The notes: a model not told the origin generated them from the letters alone. Counted from the first letter of the stretch, positions 53,259-63,051 are shown. The stretch: DNA of 64,000 bases from a bacterium (GCA_905221035.1 CAJNBP010000001.1:1-64000); one strand, 5' to 3'. Numbers and translations: made by a program.

Positions 53259-53296
53259 AAAATAGCTTCTTTCCAAGTTTGGAGGGAAGCTATTTT
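53259..53296. terminator. Bidirectional terminator ftsK / DUF6556 gene
   Basis: AAAATAGCTTC pairs with GAAGCTATTTT; inner TTTCCAA/TTGGAGG pairs lengthen the stem. Confidence 0.88.
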
Positions 53297-53301
53297 ACTG
53301 G

Positions 53302-53739
53302 CTATTGATTACTTTTGTTTTCTGAAGTTGGAGTACTATTGGTCTGTTTTTCATTTTCAGCGACAGGTTTACTTGGAGTAGGAGCAGTGGTAGAAGAATC
53401 CTGAGTTGCTGTTTTCTGCTCTTCTTTTTTATCTTCCTTGACGCTGGATTTTGGTGTTTCCTCTTGCTGTGTTTTTTCTTGAGTGGTGTTATTTTCCTTA
53501 TTGGGACTGGTGTTTTCTTTAGGGGATTCCTTTTGGATTTCTTTGACAATGGTTGTCGTCTGGCTTGTCGTAGGTTCTTTTTTAGTATTTTTGTTATTAT
53601 CCAAGGCGTTCATAATCGTGATACTTGCGGTAATCAAGCCAAGGATACTCCCAATAGTAGCAACGGTTTTTTGAAAGACCGTGAAGCCTTTTTTGATGTG
53701 TTCTGTTTTTGGTTTTGAAGTTCTACGATAATTAGACAT
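53302..53739 (-). CDS. DUF6556-like small membrane protein with low-complexity tail
   Basis: 145 residues. Basic N-terminus (SNYRRTSKPKTEHIKKG), one membrane helix at about 25-45 (FQKTVATIGSILGLITASIT), then about 100 residues almost only Thr, Lys, Glu, Gln, Ser and Pro, presumably an extended extracellular or cytoplasmic linker. I recall such proteins as DUF6556 in streptococci; function unknown. RBS AAAGGAG at 7 nt. Convergent with ftsK; its -10 (TATAAT, plus 53765-53770) lies 26 nt upstream. Confidence 0.7.
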   Translation of the reverse strand: MSNYRRTSKPKTEHIKKGFTVFQKTVATIGSILGLITASITIMNALDNNKNTKKEPTTSQTTTIVKEIQKESPKENTSPNKENNTTQEKTQQEETPKSSVKEDKKEEQKTATQDSSTTAPTPSKPVAENEKQTNSTPTSENKSNQ

Positions 53740-53816
53740 ACATTCTCTCCTTTAATTAAAATTTATTATACCGCATTTCTTTAAAAAAATCTTAAAAAAA
53801 GAGGAATTGCCCTTTC

Positions 53817-53845
53817 TTGTCGCAGGCTCCGTTTCATGATACAAT
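53817..53845 (+). promoter_or_regulatory. Promoter of the cysteine desulfurase-thiI operon
   Basis: TTGTCG (53817-53822), 17-bp spacer, TACAAT (53840-53845) with TGA extension. Confidence 0.75.
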
Positions 53846-53877
53846 AGAAGGAGTGATTTTAGAAAGCGTGAGAAAAC

Positions 53878-55020
53878 ATGATTTACTTTGATAATTCGGC
53901 GACGACCAAGCCCTATCCTGAAGCACTTGAAACCTATATGCAGGTGGCTTCAAAAATTTTAGGAAATCCATCTAGTCTCCATCGTTTGGGAGACCAGGCA
54001 ACACGAATCTTAGATGCTTCCCGTCAACAGATTGCAGATTTAATCGGTAAGAAAAGTGATGAAATCTTCTTTACATCTGGTGGAACAGAAGGTGATAACT
54101 GGGTTATCAAGGGTGTGGCCTTTGAAAAAGCCCAGTTTGGCAAGCACATCATCGTATCAGCCATTGAACATCCAGCAGTCAAAGAGTCAGCCCTTTGGTT
54201 GAAATCTCAAGGTTTTGAAGTGGATTTTTCACCAGTAGATGAGAAAGGATTTGTGGATGTTGAGGCCCTAGCAGATTTGATACGACCTGATACAATCCTA
54301 ATTTCTGTCATGGCAGTGAACAATGAAATCGGCTCTATCCAACCTATTGAGGCTATTTCAGAACTCTTGGCAGACAAGCCAACTATTACTTTCCACGTTG
54401 ATGCGGTCCAGGCACTTGCTAAGATTCCAACTGAAAAATATTTGACAGAACGAGTGGATTTCGCGACTTTTTCTAGTCACAAGTTCCACGGAGTTCGTGG
54501 TGTTGGTCTTGTCTATATCAAGTCTGGTAAGAAAATTACGCCACTGTTGACTGGTGGTGGTCAGGAGCGTGATTACCGTTCGACAACTGAAAATGTAGCA
54601 GGGATTGCAGCAACAGCTAAGGCCCTCCGTTTGTCTATGGAAAAGCTAGATATCTTTAGGAGCAAGACTGGGCAGATGAAGGCAGTGATTCGCCAAGCTC
54701 TTCTCGACTATCCAGATATATTTGTCTTTTCTGATGAGGAAGATTTTGCCCCTCATATCCTGACTTTTGGAATTAAGGGTGTTCGTGGTGAGGTCATTGT
54801 TCACGCCTTTGAAGACTATGATATTTTCATTTCCACAACTTCGGCTTGTTCGTCCAAGGCTGGGAAACCTGCGGGAACCTTGATTGCCATGAGAGTGGAC
54901 AAGGATAAGGCCCAGTCAGCTGTACGTCTTAGTCTAGACCTTGAAAATGATATGAGTCAGGTCGAGCAGTTTTTGACCAAGCTAAAATTAATTTACAATC
55001 AAACTAGAAAAGTAAGATAG
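53878..55020 (+). CDS. Cysteine desulfurase, NifS/IscS type
   Basis: 380-residue PLP enzyme that takes sulfur from cysteine to a persulfide. YFDNSATT at the start, Lys202 in SSHKFHG binds PLP, and the active cysteine loop [12 protein letters not shown]. Being 8 nt upstream of thiI, it is most likely the sulfur donor for 4-thiouridine (and possibly thiazole) formation, as NifZ is in B. subtilis. RBS GTGAGAAAA. Confidence 0.94.
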   Translation: MIYFDNSATTKPYPEALETYMQVASKILGNPSSLHRLGDQATRILDASRQQIADLIGKKSDEIFFTSGGTEGDNWVIKGVAFEKAQFGKHIIVSAIEHPAVKESALWLKSQGFEVDFSPVDEKGFVDVEALADLIRPDTILISVMAVNNEIGSIQPIEAISELLADKPTITFHVDAVQALAKIPTEKYLTERVDFATFSSHKFHGVRGVGLVYIKSGKKITPLLTGGGQERDYRSTTENVAGIAATAKALRLSMEKLDIFRSKTGQMKAVIRQALLDYPDIFVFSDEEDFAPHILTFGIKGVRGEVIVHAFEDYDIFISTTSACSSKAGKPAGTLIAMRVDKDKAQSAVRLSLDLENDMSQVEQFLTKLKLIYNQTRKVR

Positions 55021-55028
55021 GAGCATTC

Positions 55029-56243
55029 ATGCAGTATTCAGAAATTATGATTCGCTACGGAGAGTTGTCAACCAAGGGTAAAAACCGTATGCGTTTCATC
55101 AATAAACTTCGTAATAATATTTCGGACGTTTTGTCTATCTATCCTCAAGTAAAAGTAACCGCTGATCGCGACCGTGCCCATGCTTACCTCAATGGTGCGG
55201 ATTACACAGCAGTTGCAGAATCACTTAAGCAAGTCTTTGGAATTCAGAATTTTTCTCCAGTGTATAAGGTTGAAAAATCTGTAGAAGTTCTGAAGTCTTC
55301 TGTTCAAGAGATTATGCAGGACATCTACAAGGAAGGCATGACCTTTAAGATTTCTAGCAAGCGTAGCGACCACAACTTTGAACTTGATAGTCGAGAACTC
55401 AATCAAACGCTTGGAGGGGCTGTTTTCGAAGCAATTCCAAATGTGCAAGCTCAGATGAAAAATCCTGACATCAATCTTCAGGTGGAGATTCGTGAAGAGG
55501 CGGCTTATCTTTCTTATGAAACCATTCGAGGAGCAGGTGGATTACCTGTGGGAACTTCTGGTAAGGGCATGCTCATGTTGTCAGGAGGGATTGACTCACC
55601 TGTAGCTGGCTATCTAGCCCTTAAACGTGGGGTAGATATTGAGGCCGTTCACTTTGCTAGCCCACCTTACACCAGTCCAGGTGCTCTCAAAAAAGCCCAA
55701 GATTTGACCCGTAAATTGACCAAGTTTGGTGGAAATATCCAATTTATCGAAGTTCCTTTTACAGAGATTCAAGAGGAAATCAAAGCTAAAGCGCCAGAAG
55801 CCTACCTTATGACCTTGACCCGTCGTTTTATGATGCGGATTACCGACCGTATTCGTGAGGTCCGAAATGGTTTAGTTATCATCAATGGGGAAAGTCTTGG
55901 TCAAGTAGCTAGCCAGACCTTGGAAAGCATGCAGGCTATTAACGCTGTGACCAACACTCCCATCATTCGTCCTGTGGTTACCATGGACAAGTTGGAAATT
56001 ATTGACATCGCCCAGGAAATCGATACCTTTGAAATCTCTATCCAACCTTTTGAGGATTGCTGTACTATTTTTGCACCAGACCGTCCTAAAACTAATCCTA
56101 AGATTAAGAATGCAGAGCAGTATGAAGCACGCATGGATGTTGAAGCTTTGGTTGAGCGTGCAGTGGCAGGGATTATGATTACTGAGATCACACCGCAGGC
56201 TGAAAAAGATGAAGTCGATGACTTGATTGACAATCTGCTCTAA
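55029..56243 (+). CDS. thiI: tRNA 4-thiouridine synthase
   Basis: 404 residues. Adenylates U8 of tRNA and inserts sulfur. Residues 1-60 ferredoxin-like domain, residues about 60-165 THUMP RNA-binding domain, residues about 170-380 PP-loop domain with [12 protein letters not shown] and the conserved DCCTIF cysteines. The rhodanese domain of E. coli ThiI is absent, as in most Firmicutes, where the desulfurase donates sulfur directly. Follows the desulfurase gene after 8 nt. Confidence 0.96.
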   Translation: MQYSEIMIRYGELSTKGKNRMRFINKLRNNISDVLSIYPQVKVTADRDRAHAYLNGADYTAVAESLKQVFGIQNFSPVYKVEKSVEVLKSSVQEIMQDIYKEGMTFKISSKRSDHNFELDSRELNQTLGGAVFEAIPNVQAQMKNPDINLQVEIREEAAYLSYETIRGAGGLPVGTSGKGMLMLSGGIDSPVAGYLALKRGVDIEAVHFASPPYTSPGALKKAQDLTRKLTKFGGNIQFIEVPFTEIQEEIKAKAPEAYLMTLTRRFMMRITDRIREVRNGLVIINGESLGQVASQTLESMQAINAVTNTPIIRPVVTMDKLEIIDIAQEIDTFEISIQPFEDCCTIFAPDRPKTNPKIKNAEQYEARMDVEALVERAVAGIMITEITPQAEKDEVDDLIDNLL

Positions 56244-56277
56244 TCAGAAAATCCAAAAGAATTTAGAAAATTAAATG

Positions 56278-56328
56278 AAAAAGTTAGTTTTTAATCCAAA
56301 AATGGAAGAAAAACTGACTTTTTTTCTT
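56278..56328 (+). terminator. thiI terminator
   Basis: AAAAAGTTAGTTTTT pairs with AAAAACTGACTTTTT (one G-U), 16-nt loop, T-rich end. Confidence 0.8.
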
Positions 56329-56378
56329 AAACTGTGATATAATAAGAATAAATTTTGAATATAGAGAGTTTTCTGACA

Positions 56379-57203
56379 ATGAATCAATCCTACTTTTATC
56401 TAAAAATGAAAGAACACAAACTCAAGGTTCCTTATACAGGTAAGGAGCGCCGTGTGCGTGTTCTTCTTCCTAAAGATTATGAGAAAGACACGGATCGTTC
56501 CTATCCTGTTGTATACTTTCATGACGGGCAAAATGTTTTTTATAGCAAGGAGTCTTTCATTGGTCATTCATGGAAGATTATCCCAGCTATTAAGCGTAAT
56601 CCTGATATTAGTCGCATGATTGTCGTAGCCATTGACAATGATGGTATGGGGCGGATGAATGAGTATGCAGCATGGAAGTTCCAAGAATCTCCTATCCCAG
56701 GGCAGCAGTTTGGCGGTAAGGGTGTGGAGTATGCCGAGTTTGTCATGGAGGTGGTCAAGCCTTTTATCGATGAGACCTACCGTACAAAAGCAGACCGCCA
56801 GCATACGGCTATGATTGGTTCCTCGCTAGGTGGCAATATTACCCAGTTTATCGGTTTGGAATACCAAGACCAAATTGGTTGCTTGGGTGTCTTTTCATCT
56901 GCCAACTGGCTCCACCAAGAAGCCTTTAACCGCTATATCGAGCGTCAGCAACTATCGCCTGACCAGCGCATCTTCATCTATGTGGGAACGGAAGAAGCGG
57001 ATGATACAGACAAGACCTTGATGGCTGGTAATATCAAACAAGCCTATATCGACTCTTCGCTTCGCTATTACCATGATTTGATAGCAGGGGGAGTACATCT
57101 GGATAATCTTGTGCTGAAAGTTCAATCTGGTGCCATCCATAGTGAAATCCCTTGGTCAGAAAATCTACCCGACTGTCTGAGATTTTTTGCAGAAAACTGG
57201 TAA
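56379..57203 (+). CDS. Alpha/beta hydrolase, esterase D-like
   Basis: 274 residues of the putative-esterase family (COG2819-like). GSSLGG holds the nucleophile Ser; VVYFHDGQNVFY is the oxyanion strand; the His is probably in SGAIHSEIPW. No signal peptide. The frame opens at a TTG (56355), but I take the ATG at 56379, 12 nt after AGAGAG. First of three genes (esterase, esterase, ATP-grasp) on one transcript; the substrate might be an acyl-peptide or siderophore-type ester, but this is not shown. Confidence 0.85.
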   Translation: MNQSYFYLKMKEHKLKVPYTGKERRVRVLLPKDYEKDTDRSYPVVYFHDGQNVFYSKESFIGHSWKIIPAIKRNPDISRMIVVAIDNDGMGRMNEYAAWKFQESPIPGQQFGGKGVEYAEFVMEVVKPFIDETYRTKADRQHTAMIGSSLGGNITQFIGLEYQDQIGCLGVFSSANWLHQEAFNRYIERQQLSPDQRIFIYVGTEEADDTDKTLMAGNIKQAYIDSSLRYYHDLIAGGVHLDNLVLKVQSGAIHSEIPWSENLPDCLRFFAENW

Positions 57204-57221
57204 AGTAAGAAAGGAGAAAAT

Positions 57222-57962
57222 ATGCATATTGAACATCTTAGCCACTGGAGTGGCAATCTTAACCGTGAAATGTACCTTAACCGTTATGGTCATGCTGGGA
57301 TTCCAGTTGTGGTCTTTGCTTCATCAGGTGGCAGTCACAATGAATACTATGATTTTGGCATGATTGATGCCTGTGCTTCCTTTATAGAGGAAGGCCGTGT
57401 CCAGTTCTTTACCCTATCAAGTGTAGACAGTGAGAGCTGGTTGGCCACTTGGAAAAACGGTCACGACCAAGCAGAGATGCACCGTGCCTACGAACGCTAC
57501 GTGATTGAGGAGGCCATTCCTTTTATCAAGCATAAGACAGGTTGGTTTGATGGCATGATGACGACAGGTTGCTCAATGGGCGCCTACCATGCACTCAATT
57601 TCTTCCTCCAGCATCCAGATGTCTTTACCAAGGTGATTGCTCTCAGTGGTGTTTACGACGCACGTTTCTTTGTCGGCGATTACTACAACGACGATGCTAT
57701 TTACCAAAACTCGCCAGTAGATTATATCTGGAATCAGAACGACGGCTGGTTTATTGACCGTTATCGTCAGGCAGAGATTGTGCTTTGTACGGGTCTTGGT
57801 GCCTGGGAACAAGATGGTTTACCATCCTTCTACAAGCTCAAAGAAGCCTTTGACCAGAAACAAATTCCAGCCTGGTTTGCTGAATGGGGACATGATGTCG
57901 CCCACGACTGGGAATGGTGGCGCAAACAAATGCCTTATTTCCTCGGCAATCTCTATTTATAA
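57222..57962 (+). CDS. Alpha/beta hydrolase, esterase family (COG4947-like)
   Basis: 246 residues. Nucleophile elbow TGCSMGAYHAL; conserved FASSGGSHNEYYDFGM near the start; C-terminal EWGHDVAHDWEWWRKQMPYFL with the catalytic His. Only moderately related in sequence to the preceding esterase. RBS AAAGGAG; 18 nt after the first gene and 12 nt before the ATP-grasp gene. Confidence 0.86.
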   Translation: MHIEHLSHWSGNLNREMYLNRYGHAGIPVVVFASSGGSHNEYYDFGMIDACASFIEEGRVQFFTLSSVDSESWLATWKNGHDQAEMHRAYERYVIEEAIPFIKHKTGWFDGMMTTGCSMGAYHALNFFLQHPDVFTKVIALSGVYDARFFVGDYYNDDAIYQNSPVDYIWNQNDGWFIDRYRQAEIVLCTGLGAWEQDGLPSFYKLKEAFDQKQIPAWFAEWGHDVAHDWEWWRKQMPYFLGNLYL

Positions 57963-57974
57963 AAGGAGTGACCT

Positions 57975-59141
57975 ATGAATTACCTTGTTATTTCTCCCTA
58001 CTATCCACAAAACTTTCAACAGTTTACCATCGAACTAGCCAATAAAGGTATTACCGTCTTGGGAATTGGTCAGGAACCTTACGAGCAATTGGATGAGCCT
58101 TTACGAAATAGCCTGACTGAATATTTCCGTGTTGATAATCTTGAGAACATAGATGAAGTCAAACGTGCAGTTGCTTTTCTCTTTTATAAACATGGTCCTA
58201 TCGACCGCATCGAATCCCACAATGAATATTGGTTAGAGTTGGACGCAGCACTCAGAGAGCAATTCAATGTTTTTGGTGCCAAACCAGAGGATCTCAAAAA
58301 GACGAAATATAAGTCTGAAATGAAGAAACTCTTCAAAAAAGCAGGTGTCCCTGTGGTACCTGGAGCTGTTATCAAAACGGAAGCAGATGTGGATCAAGCA
58401 GTGAAAGAAATCGGCCTTCCAATGATTGCCAAACCTGATAATGGAGTGGGAGCAGCCGCAACCTTTAAACTTGAGACAGAAGACGATATCAATCACTTCA
58501 AGGCCGAATGGGATCATTCAACTGTTTATTTCTTTGAAAAATTTGTCACTTCCAGCGAAATTTGTACCTTTGATGGTCTAGTGGACAAGGATGGAAAGAT
58601 TGTCTTCTCAACAACCTTTGACTACGCCTATACACCGCTTGATCTCATGATGTACAAGATGGACAATTCTTATTACGTTCTCAAGGATATGGATCCCAAA
58701 TTACGTAAATATGGTGAGGCTATCGTCAAAGAATTTGGTATGAGAGAACGGTTCTTCCATATTGAGTTCTTCCGTGAGGGGGACGATTACATTGCCATTG
58801 AGTACAATAACCGTCCTGCAGGTGGTTTTACCATTGATGTTTATAACTTTGCCCATTCCTTGGACCTCTACCGAGGCTATGCGGCGATTGTCGCAGGAGA
58901 AGAGTTCCCGGTGTCAGAGTTTGAACCTCAGTATTGTTTGGCTACTTCTCGCCGTGCAAATGCTCATTATGTCTATTCAGAAGAGGATTTGCTTGACAAA
59001 TATAGCCAGCAGTTCAAGGTTAAAAAAATCATGCCAGCTGCCTTTGCAGAACTTCAAGGAGATTACCTTTATATGCTGACAACTCCGAGTCGACAAGAAA
59101 TGGATCAGATGATTAAGGACTTTGGTCAGCGTCAGGCTTAA
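57975..59141 (+). CDS. ATP-grasp family carboxylate-amine/thiol ligase-like protein
   Basis: 388 residues. N-terminal Rossmann-like part (LVISPYYPQNF), central ATP-grasp with lysine loops PMIAKPDNGVGAAATFKLE and FFEKFVTSSEICTFDG, and the Mg-binding EFFREGDDYIAIEYNNRPAGG. Such enzymes join a carboxylate to an amine through an acyl-phosphate. The closest named relatives would be carbamoyl-phosphate-synthase-large-chain-like or dipeptide ligases; the product is unknown. Last gene of the esterase-esterase-ligase operon; strong terminator follows. Confidence 0.85.
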   Translation: MNYLVISPYYPQNFQQFTIELANKGITVLGIGQEPYEQLDEPLRNSLTEYFRVDNLENIDEVKRAVAFLFYKHGPIDRIESHNEYWLELDAALREQFNVFGAKPEDLKKTKYKSEMKKLFKKAGVPVVPGAVIKTEADVDQAVKEIGLPMIAKPDNGVGAAATFKLETEDDINHFKAEWDHSTVYFFEKFVTSSEICTFDGLVDKDGKIVFSTTFDYAYTPLDLMMYKMDNSYYVLKDMDPKLRKYGEAIVKEFGMRERFFHIEFFREGDDYIAIEYNNRPAGGFTIDVYNFAHSLDLYRGYAAIVAGEEFPVSEFEPQYCLATSRRANAHYVYSEEDLLDKYSQQFKVKKIMPAAFAELQGDYLYMLTTPSRQEMDQMIKDFGQRQA

Positions 59142-59149
59142 GAGACTAT

Positions 59150-59182
59150 AGGATTAAGGAAATTCACTCCCTTAATCCTTTT
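59150..59182 (+). terminator. Terminator of the esterase-ATP-grasp operon
   Basis: GGATTAAGG pairs with CCTTAATCC, 10-nt loop, then TTTT. Confidence 0.9.
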
Positions 59183-59300
59183 GCTTTTTATAAGAAATAA
59201 AACCGCTTTCTTATATATTCTTTTAGAAAACCTGTTGCTAAAAGATATAAAAATTGATAGAATAAGGATTGTCTAAAAAATTTTAAGGAGAATCTATCAA

Positions 59301-60206
59301 ATGGATTTCACATGGGCAATTAAATATGCCACTGAATTTTTGGGAACTGCTATTTTGATCATTCTTGGAAATGGTGCAGTTGCCAACGTTGAACTTAAAG
59401 GTACGAAAGGTCACCAAAGTGGCTGGATCGTTATCGCTGTTGGTTATGGTATGGGGGTTATGATCCCAGCCTTGATGTTTGGTAACGTATCTGGAAACCA
59501 CATCAACCCAGCCTTCACTCTTGGACTTGCAATCAGCGGTCTCTTCCCTTGGGCACAAGTTGCGCCTTATATCATCGCACAAGTTTTGGGTGCTATCTTT
59601 GGTCAAGCCTTGGTTGTGGCAACACACCGCCCATATTACTTGAAAACTGAAAATCCAAACAATATCTTGGGTACTTTCTCAACAATTTCAAGTTTGGATA
59701 ATGGTACAAAAGAATCACACTTTGCATCAACTATTAATGGTTTTGTAAACGAGTTTGTTGGTTCATTTGTTCTTTTCTTCGCAGCCCTTGGTATGACTAA
59801 AAACTTCTTTGGTGCTGAATTAGTATCAAAAGCACAAGCGGCTATTAATGCTCAAGTTGCTCAAGCAACTACTCAAGGTCAAACAATTCCTCAAGAGCAA
59901 GTAACAGCAGCACTTGACCAAGCTAAAGAGCAAGTAGCACCATTTATGACATCTGGTCTTGGAATTGCTCACTTGGCACTTGGTTTCCTTGTTATGGCCT
60001 TGGTAACATCACTTGGTGGACCTACAGGACCTGCCTTGAACCCAGCCCGTGACTTTGGACCACGTCTCCTCCATGCTTTCCTTCCAAAATCAGTTCTTGG
60101 TGAGCACAAAGGGGATTCAAAATGGTGGTATTCTTGGGTACCAGTAGTAGCACCTATCGCAGCAGCAATTGCGGCAGTAGCTATCTTCAAATTCCTTTAC
60201 CTATAA
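59301..60206 (+). CDS. MIP-family aquaglyceroporin
   Basis: 301 residues, six membrane helices and two half-helices with NPA at 69-71 (HINPAFTLG) and NPARD at 247-251 (LNPARDFGPR). The Asp after NPAR is typical of glycerol facilitators rather than water-only channels. The loop between helices 4 and 5 (about residues 174-214) is unusually long, Ala/Gln-rich and predicted helical (AQAAINAQVAQATT...). Streptococcal MIPs can also carry H2O2, lactate or dihydroxyacetone; the substrate cannot be told. RBS TAAGGAG; monocistronic, with terminator. Confidence 0.9.
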   Translation: MDFTWAIKYATEFLGTAILIILGNGAVANVELKGTKGHQSGWIVIAVGYGMGVMIPALMFGNVSGNHINPAFTLGLAISGLFPWAQVAPYIIAQVLGAIFGQALVVATHRPYYLKTENPNNILGTFSTISSLDNGTKESHFASTINGFVNEFVGSFVLFFAALGMTKNFFGAELVSKAQAAINAQVAQATTQGQTIPQEQVTAALDQAKEQVAPFMTSGLGIAHLALGFLVMALVTSLGGPTGPALNPARDFGPRLLHAFLPKSVLGEHKGDSKWWYSWVPVVAPIAAAIAAVAIFKFLYL

Positions 60207-60213
60207 GAAATTG

Positions 60214-60238
60214 AAACCGAGGAAATCCTCGGTTTTTT
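60214..60238 (+). terminator. Terminator after the aquaglyceroporin gene
   Basis: AAACCGAGG-AAAT-CCTCGGTTTTTT. Confidence 0.94.
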
Positions 60239-60330
60239 AGATGCAATTTTACGAAAAATCGGTAAATTTGAGCATAATATCTTGTAAAAAATTCTAAAAT
60301 CCTATAAAATAAAAAGTGATGGAGGAATTT

Positions 60331-61056
60331 ATGAATGTAAATCAAATTGTACGGATTATTCCTACTTTAAAAGTTAATAATAGAAAATTAAATGAAACAT
60401 TTTATATTGAAACCCTTGGTATGAAGGCCTTGTTAGAGGAATCAGCTTTTTTGTCACTAGGTGATCAATCAGGTCTTGAAAAGCTGGTTTTAGAAGAAGC
60501 TCCGAGTATGCGTACTCGTAAGGTAGAGGGAAGAAAAAAACTGGCTAGATTGATTGTCAAGGTAGAAAATCCCTTGGAAATTGAAGGACTCTTATCTAAA
60601 ACGGATTCGATTCATCAATTATATAAAGGTCAAAATGGCTACGCTTTTGAGATTTTTTCACCAGAAAATGATTTGATTTTGATTCATGCAGAAGATGATA
60701 GAGCAAGTCTAGTAGAAGTAGGAGAAAAACCTGAATTTCAAACAGGTTTGGAATCAATTTCTTTAAGTAAATTTGAGATTTCTATGGAATTACATCTCCC
60801 AACTGATGTCGAAAGTCTCTTGGAACCATTTGAAGTTGGGGCATCACTTGATTTTATCCCAGCTCAGGGGCAGGATTTGACTGTAGACAATACGGTTACT
60901 TGGGACTTGTCTATGCTCAAGTTCTTGGTCAATGAACTAGATTTAGCAAGTCTGCGCCAGAAGTTTGAGTCTACCGAATATTTTATTCCTAAGTCTGAAA
61001 AATTCTTCCTTGGTAAAGATAGAAATAATGTTGAATTGTGGTTTGAAGAAGTATGA
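60331..61056 (+). CDS. cppA: CppA family protein
   Basis: 241 residues, CppA_N and CppA_C, both glyoxalase/VOC-like folds (VNQIVRIIPTLKVNNRKLNETFYIETLGM; key part NRKLNETFYIETLGM). The pneumococcal homologue was reported as a C3-degrading proteinase, but the fold suggests a non-peptidase role; surface location is not supported by any signal peptide. Frame opens at 60316; the ATG at 60331 has GGAGG (60322-60326) 4-8 nt upstream, and that GGAGG is itself inside the longer frame. Stop overlaps the next gene (ATGA). Confidence 0.88.
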   Translation: MNVNQIVRIIPTLKVNNRKLNETFYIETLGMKALLEESAFLSLGDQSGLEKLVLEEAPSMRTRKVEGRKKLARLIVKVENPLEIEGLLSKTDSIHQLYKGQNGYAFEIFSPENDLILIHAEDDRASLVEVGEKPEFQTGLESISLSKFEISMELHLPTDVESLLEPFEVGASLDFIPAQGQDLTVDNTVTWDLSMLKFLVNELDLASLRQKFESTEYFIPKSEKFFLGKDRNNVELWFEEV

Positions 61057-61988
61057 AGTGGACCAAGATTATTAAAAAAATAGAAGAGCAAATCGAGGCA
61101 GGGATTTATCCCGGAGCCTCTTTTGCGTATTTTAAGGACCATCAATGGACGGAGATCTATGTAGGCCAGAGTGACCCAGAACATGGCTTGGATACTGAGG
61201 CAGGACTAGTTTACGACCTAGCTAGTGTCAGTAAGGTTGTTGGGGTTGGTACTGTTTTCACCTTCTTGTGGGAAAAAGGTCAATTAGATATTGACAGACC
61301 AGTAACCGATTTTTTACCTGAAAGTGATTATCCAGATATCACTATTCGTCAACTCTTAACTCACGCTACAGACCTTGATCCTTTTATTCCTAATCGTGAT
61401 CTTTTAACAGCTTCAGAATTAAAGGAAGCGATGTTTCATCTCAACAGACGAAGTCAGCCAGCCTTTCTTTATTCGGATGTTCATTTTTTGCTGTTGGGCT
61501 TTATTTTGGAAAGAATCTTCGATCAAGACTTGGATGTGATTATACAGGAGCAAGTCTGGAAACCTTGGGGAACGACGGAAACCCAGTTTGGGCCTGTTAA
61601 ACTTGCTGTTCCAACAGTCAGAGGTGCAGAGGCAGGCCTGGTTCATGATCCCAAGGCTCGTCTCCTAGGCAGACATGCAGGTAGTGCTGGTTTATTTTCG
61701 ACTGTAAAGGATTTACAAATCTTTTTAGAACACTATTTAGAGGATGATTTTGCAAGAGACTTAAGTCAAAATTTTTCTCCTTTGGATGACAAGGAACGTT
61801 CTTTAGCATGGAATTTGGAGGGAGAATGGCTAGACCATACGGGTTACACAGGTACCTTTATCATGTGGAATCGTCAGAAGCAAGAAGCGGTCATTTTCCT
61901 ATCGAATCGTACCTATGAAAAGGATGAACGAGCCCAGTGGATATTAGACCGTAATCAAGTGATGGATTTGATTCGCAAAGAAGAGTAA
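61053..61988 (+). CDS. Serine hydrolase, beta-lactamase/PBP-like family
   Basis: 311 residues of the beta-lactamase-related (class C-like) hydrolases. SxxK is Ser58-Val-Ser-Lys61 (YDLASVSKVV), YSD in FLYSDVHFLLLG is the second motif, and HTGYTG the third. No signal peptide or membrane anchor, so it is not a secreted penicillin-binding protein; esterase or peptidase action inside the cell is more likely. Middle gene of a cppA-hydrolase-EamA operon, coupled to cppA by ATGA. Confidence 0.9.
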   Translation: MKWTKIIKKIEEQIEAGIYPGASFAYFKDHQWTEIYVGQSDPEHGLDTEAGLVYDLASVSKVVGVGTVFTFLWEKGQLDIDRPVTDFLPESDYPDITIRQLLTHATDLDPFIPNRDLLTASELKEAMFHLNRRSQPAFLYSDVHFLLLGFILERIFDQDLDVIIQEQVWKPWGTTETQFGPVKLAVPTVRGAEAGLVHDPKARLLGRHAGSAGLFSTVKDLQIFLEHYLEDDFARDLSQNFSPLDDKERSLAWNLEGEWLDHTGYTGTFIMWNRQKQEAVIFLSNRTYEKDERAQWILDRNQVMDLIRKEE

Positions 61989-61996
61989 GGAGAGAC

Positions 61997-62893
61997 ATGT
62001 CAAATATTTTAAAAGGGACTTTACTAACAGTTGTAGCTGGGATTGCTTGGGGCTTGTCAGGAACGAGTGGCCAATACCTGATGGCACACGGAATTTCGGC
62101 TCTGGTCTTGACCAACTTGCGCCTTCTAATCGCTGGTGGGATTCTTATGCTCTTGGCTTATGCTACTGCAAAGGATAAAATGCTGGCCTTTTTAAAGGAC
62201 AGAAAGAGTTTGCTGTCACTTCTCATTTTTGCTCTGATTGGTCTTTTTCTCAATCAATTTGCCTATCTGTCTGCTATTCAGGAAACCAATGCAGGTACCG
62301 CAACAGTGCTTCAGTATGTTTGCCCTGTCGGGATTTTGATTTATAGCTGTATCAAGGATAAGGTGGCACCAACCCTTGCAGAGATTATTTCCATTGTATT
62401 AGCTATCGGAGGAACCTTCCTTATTGCAACTCATGGACAACTGGACCAGTTATCCATTACACCTTCTGGCCTATTCTGGGGTCTCTTTTCTGCCTGGACT
62501 TATGCTCTGTATATCATTTTGCCCATAGCCTTGATTAAGAAGTGGGGGAGTAGCTTGGTCATTGGTGTGGGAATGGTCATAGCAGGTTTGGTCGCCCTTC
62601 CTTTTACAGGGGTTCTACAGACTACTATCCCAACTAGTCTTGATTTTCTTCTTGCTTTTGCGGGTATTATCCTTATTGGGACTGTCTTTGCCTATACAGC
62701 TTTCCTAAAAGGAGCCACTCTGATTGGACCAGTCAAGTCAAGCTTGTTGGCTTCAATTGAGCCAATTTCGGCGGTTTTCTTTGCCTTCCTAATTATGAAT
62801 GAACAATTTTATCCTATTGATTTTCTTGGTATGGCAATGATATTAGTTGCCGTAACCCTGATTTCTTTGAAAGATTTACTCTTAGAAAAATAA
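61997..62893 (+). CDS. EamA/DMT-family transporter
   Basis: 298 residues with ten hydrophobic helices in two EamA repeats (first about 5-140, second about 150-290). DMT carriers move metabolites or drugs, often outward. Substrate unknown. 8 nt after the hydrolase gene; AAGGAGA at the start; ends at the terminator overlapping its stop. Confidence 0.92.
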   Translation: MSNILKGTLLTVVAGIAWGLSGTSGQYLMAHGISALVLTNLRLLIAGGILMLLAYATAKDKMLAFLKDRKSLLSLLIFALIGLFLNQFAYLSAIQETNAGTATVLQYVCPVGILIYSCIKDKVAPTLAEIISIVLAIGGTFLIATHGQLDQLSITPSGLFWGLFSAWTYALYIILPIALIKKWGSSLVIGVGMVIAGLVALPFTGVLQTTIPTSLDFLLAFAGIILIGTVFAYTAFLKGATLIGPVKSSLLASIEPISAVFFAFLIMNEQFYPIDFLGMAMILVAVTLISLKDLLLEK

Positions 62894-62924
62894 AAAGCCT
62901 CTTTGTCTGTGACAGAGAGGTTTT
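62893..62924. terminator. Terminator after the EamA gene
   Basis: AAAGCCTCTTTGTC pairs with GACAGAGAGGTTTT (G-U allowed), loop TGT. Confidence 0.9.
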
Positions 62925-62935
62925 ATGTAGTATTT

Positions 62936-63051
62936 TATACTCAATGAAAATCAAAGAGCAAACTAGGAAACTAGCCGTAGGTTGCTCAAAGCACTGCTTT
63001 GAGGTTGCAGATAGAGCTGACGCGGTTTGAAGAGATTTTCGAAGAGTATTA
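62936..63051 (-). repeat. BOX element, reverse orientation
   Basis: TATACTCAATGAAAATCAAAG (outer boxC end: TATACTCAATGAAAATC) ... GAGATTTTCGAAGAGTATTA. One GCACTGCTTTGAGGTTGC stem region; A and C parts present, the B part is not separable. Its end coincides with the TAA stop codon (63049-63051) of the GntR gene. Confidence 0.9.
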
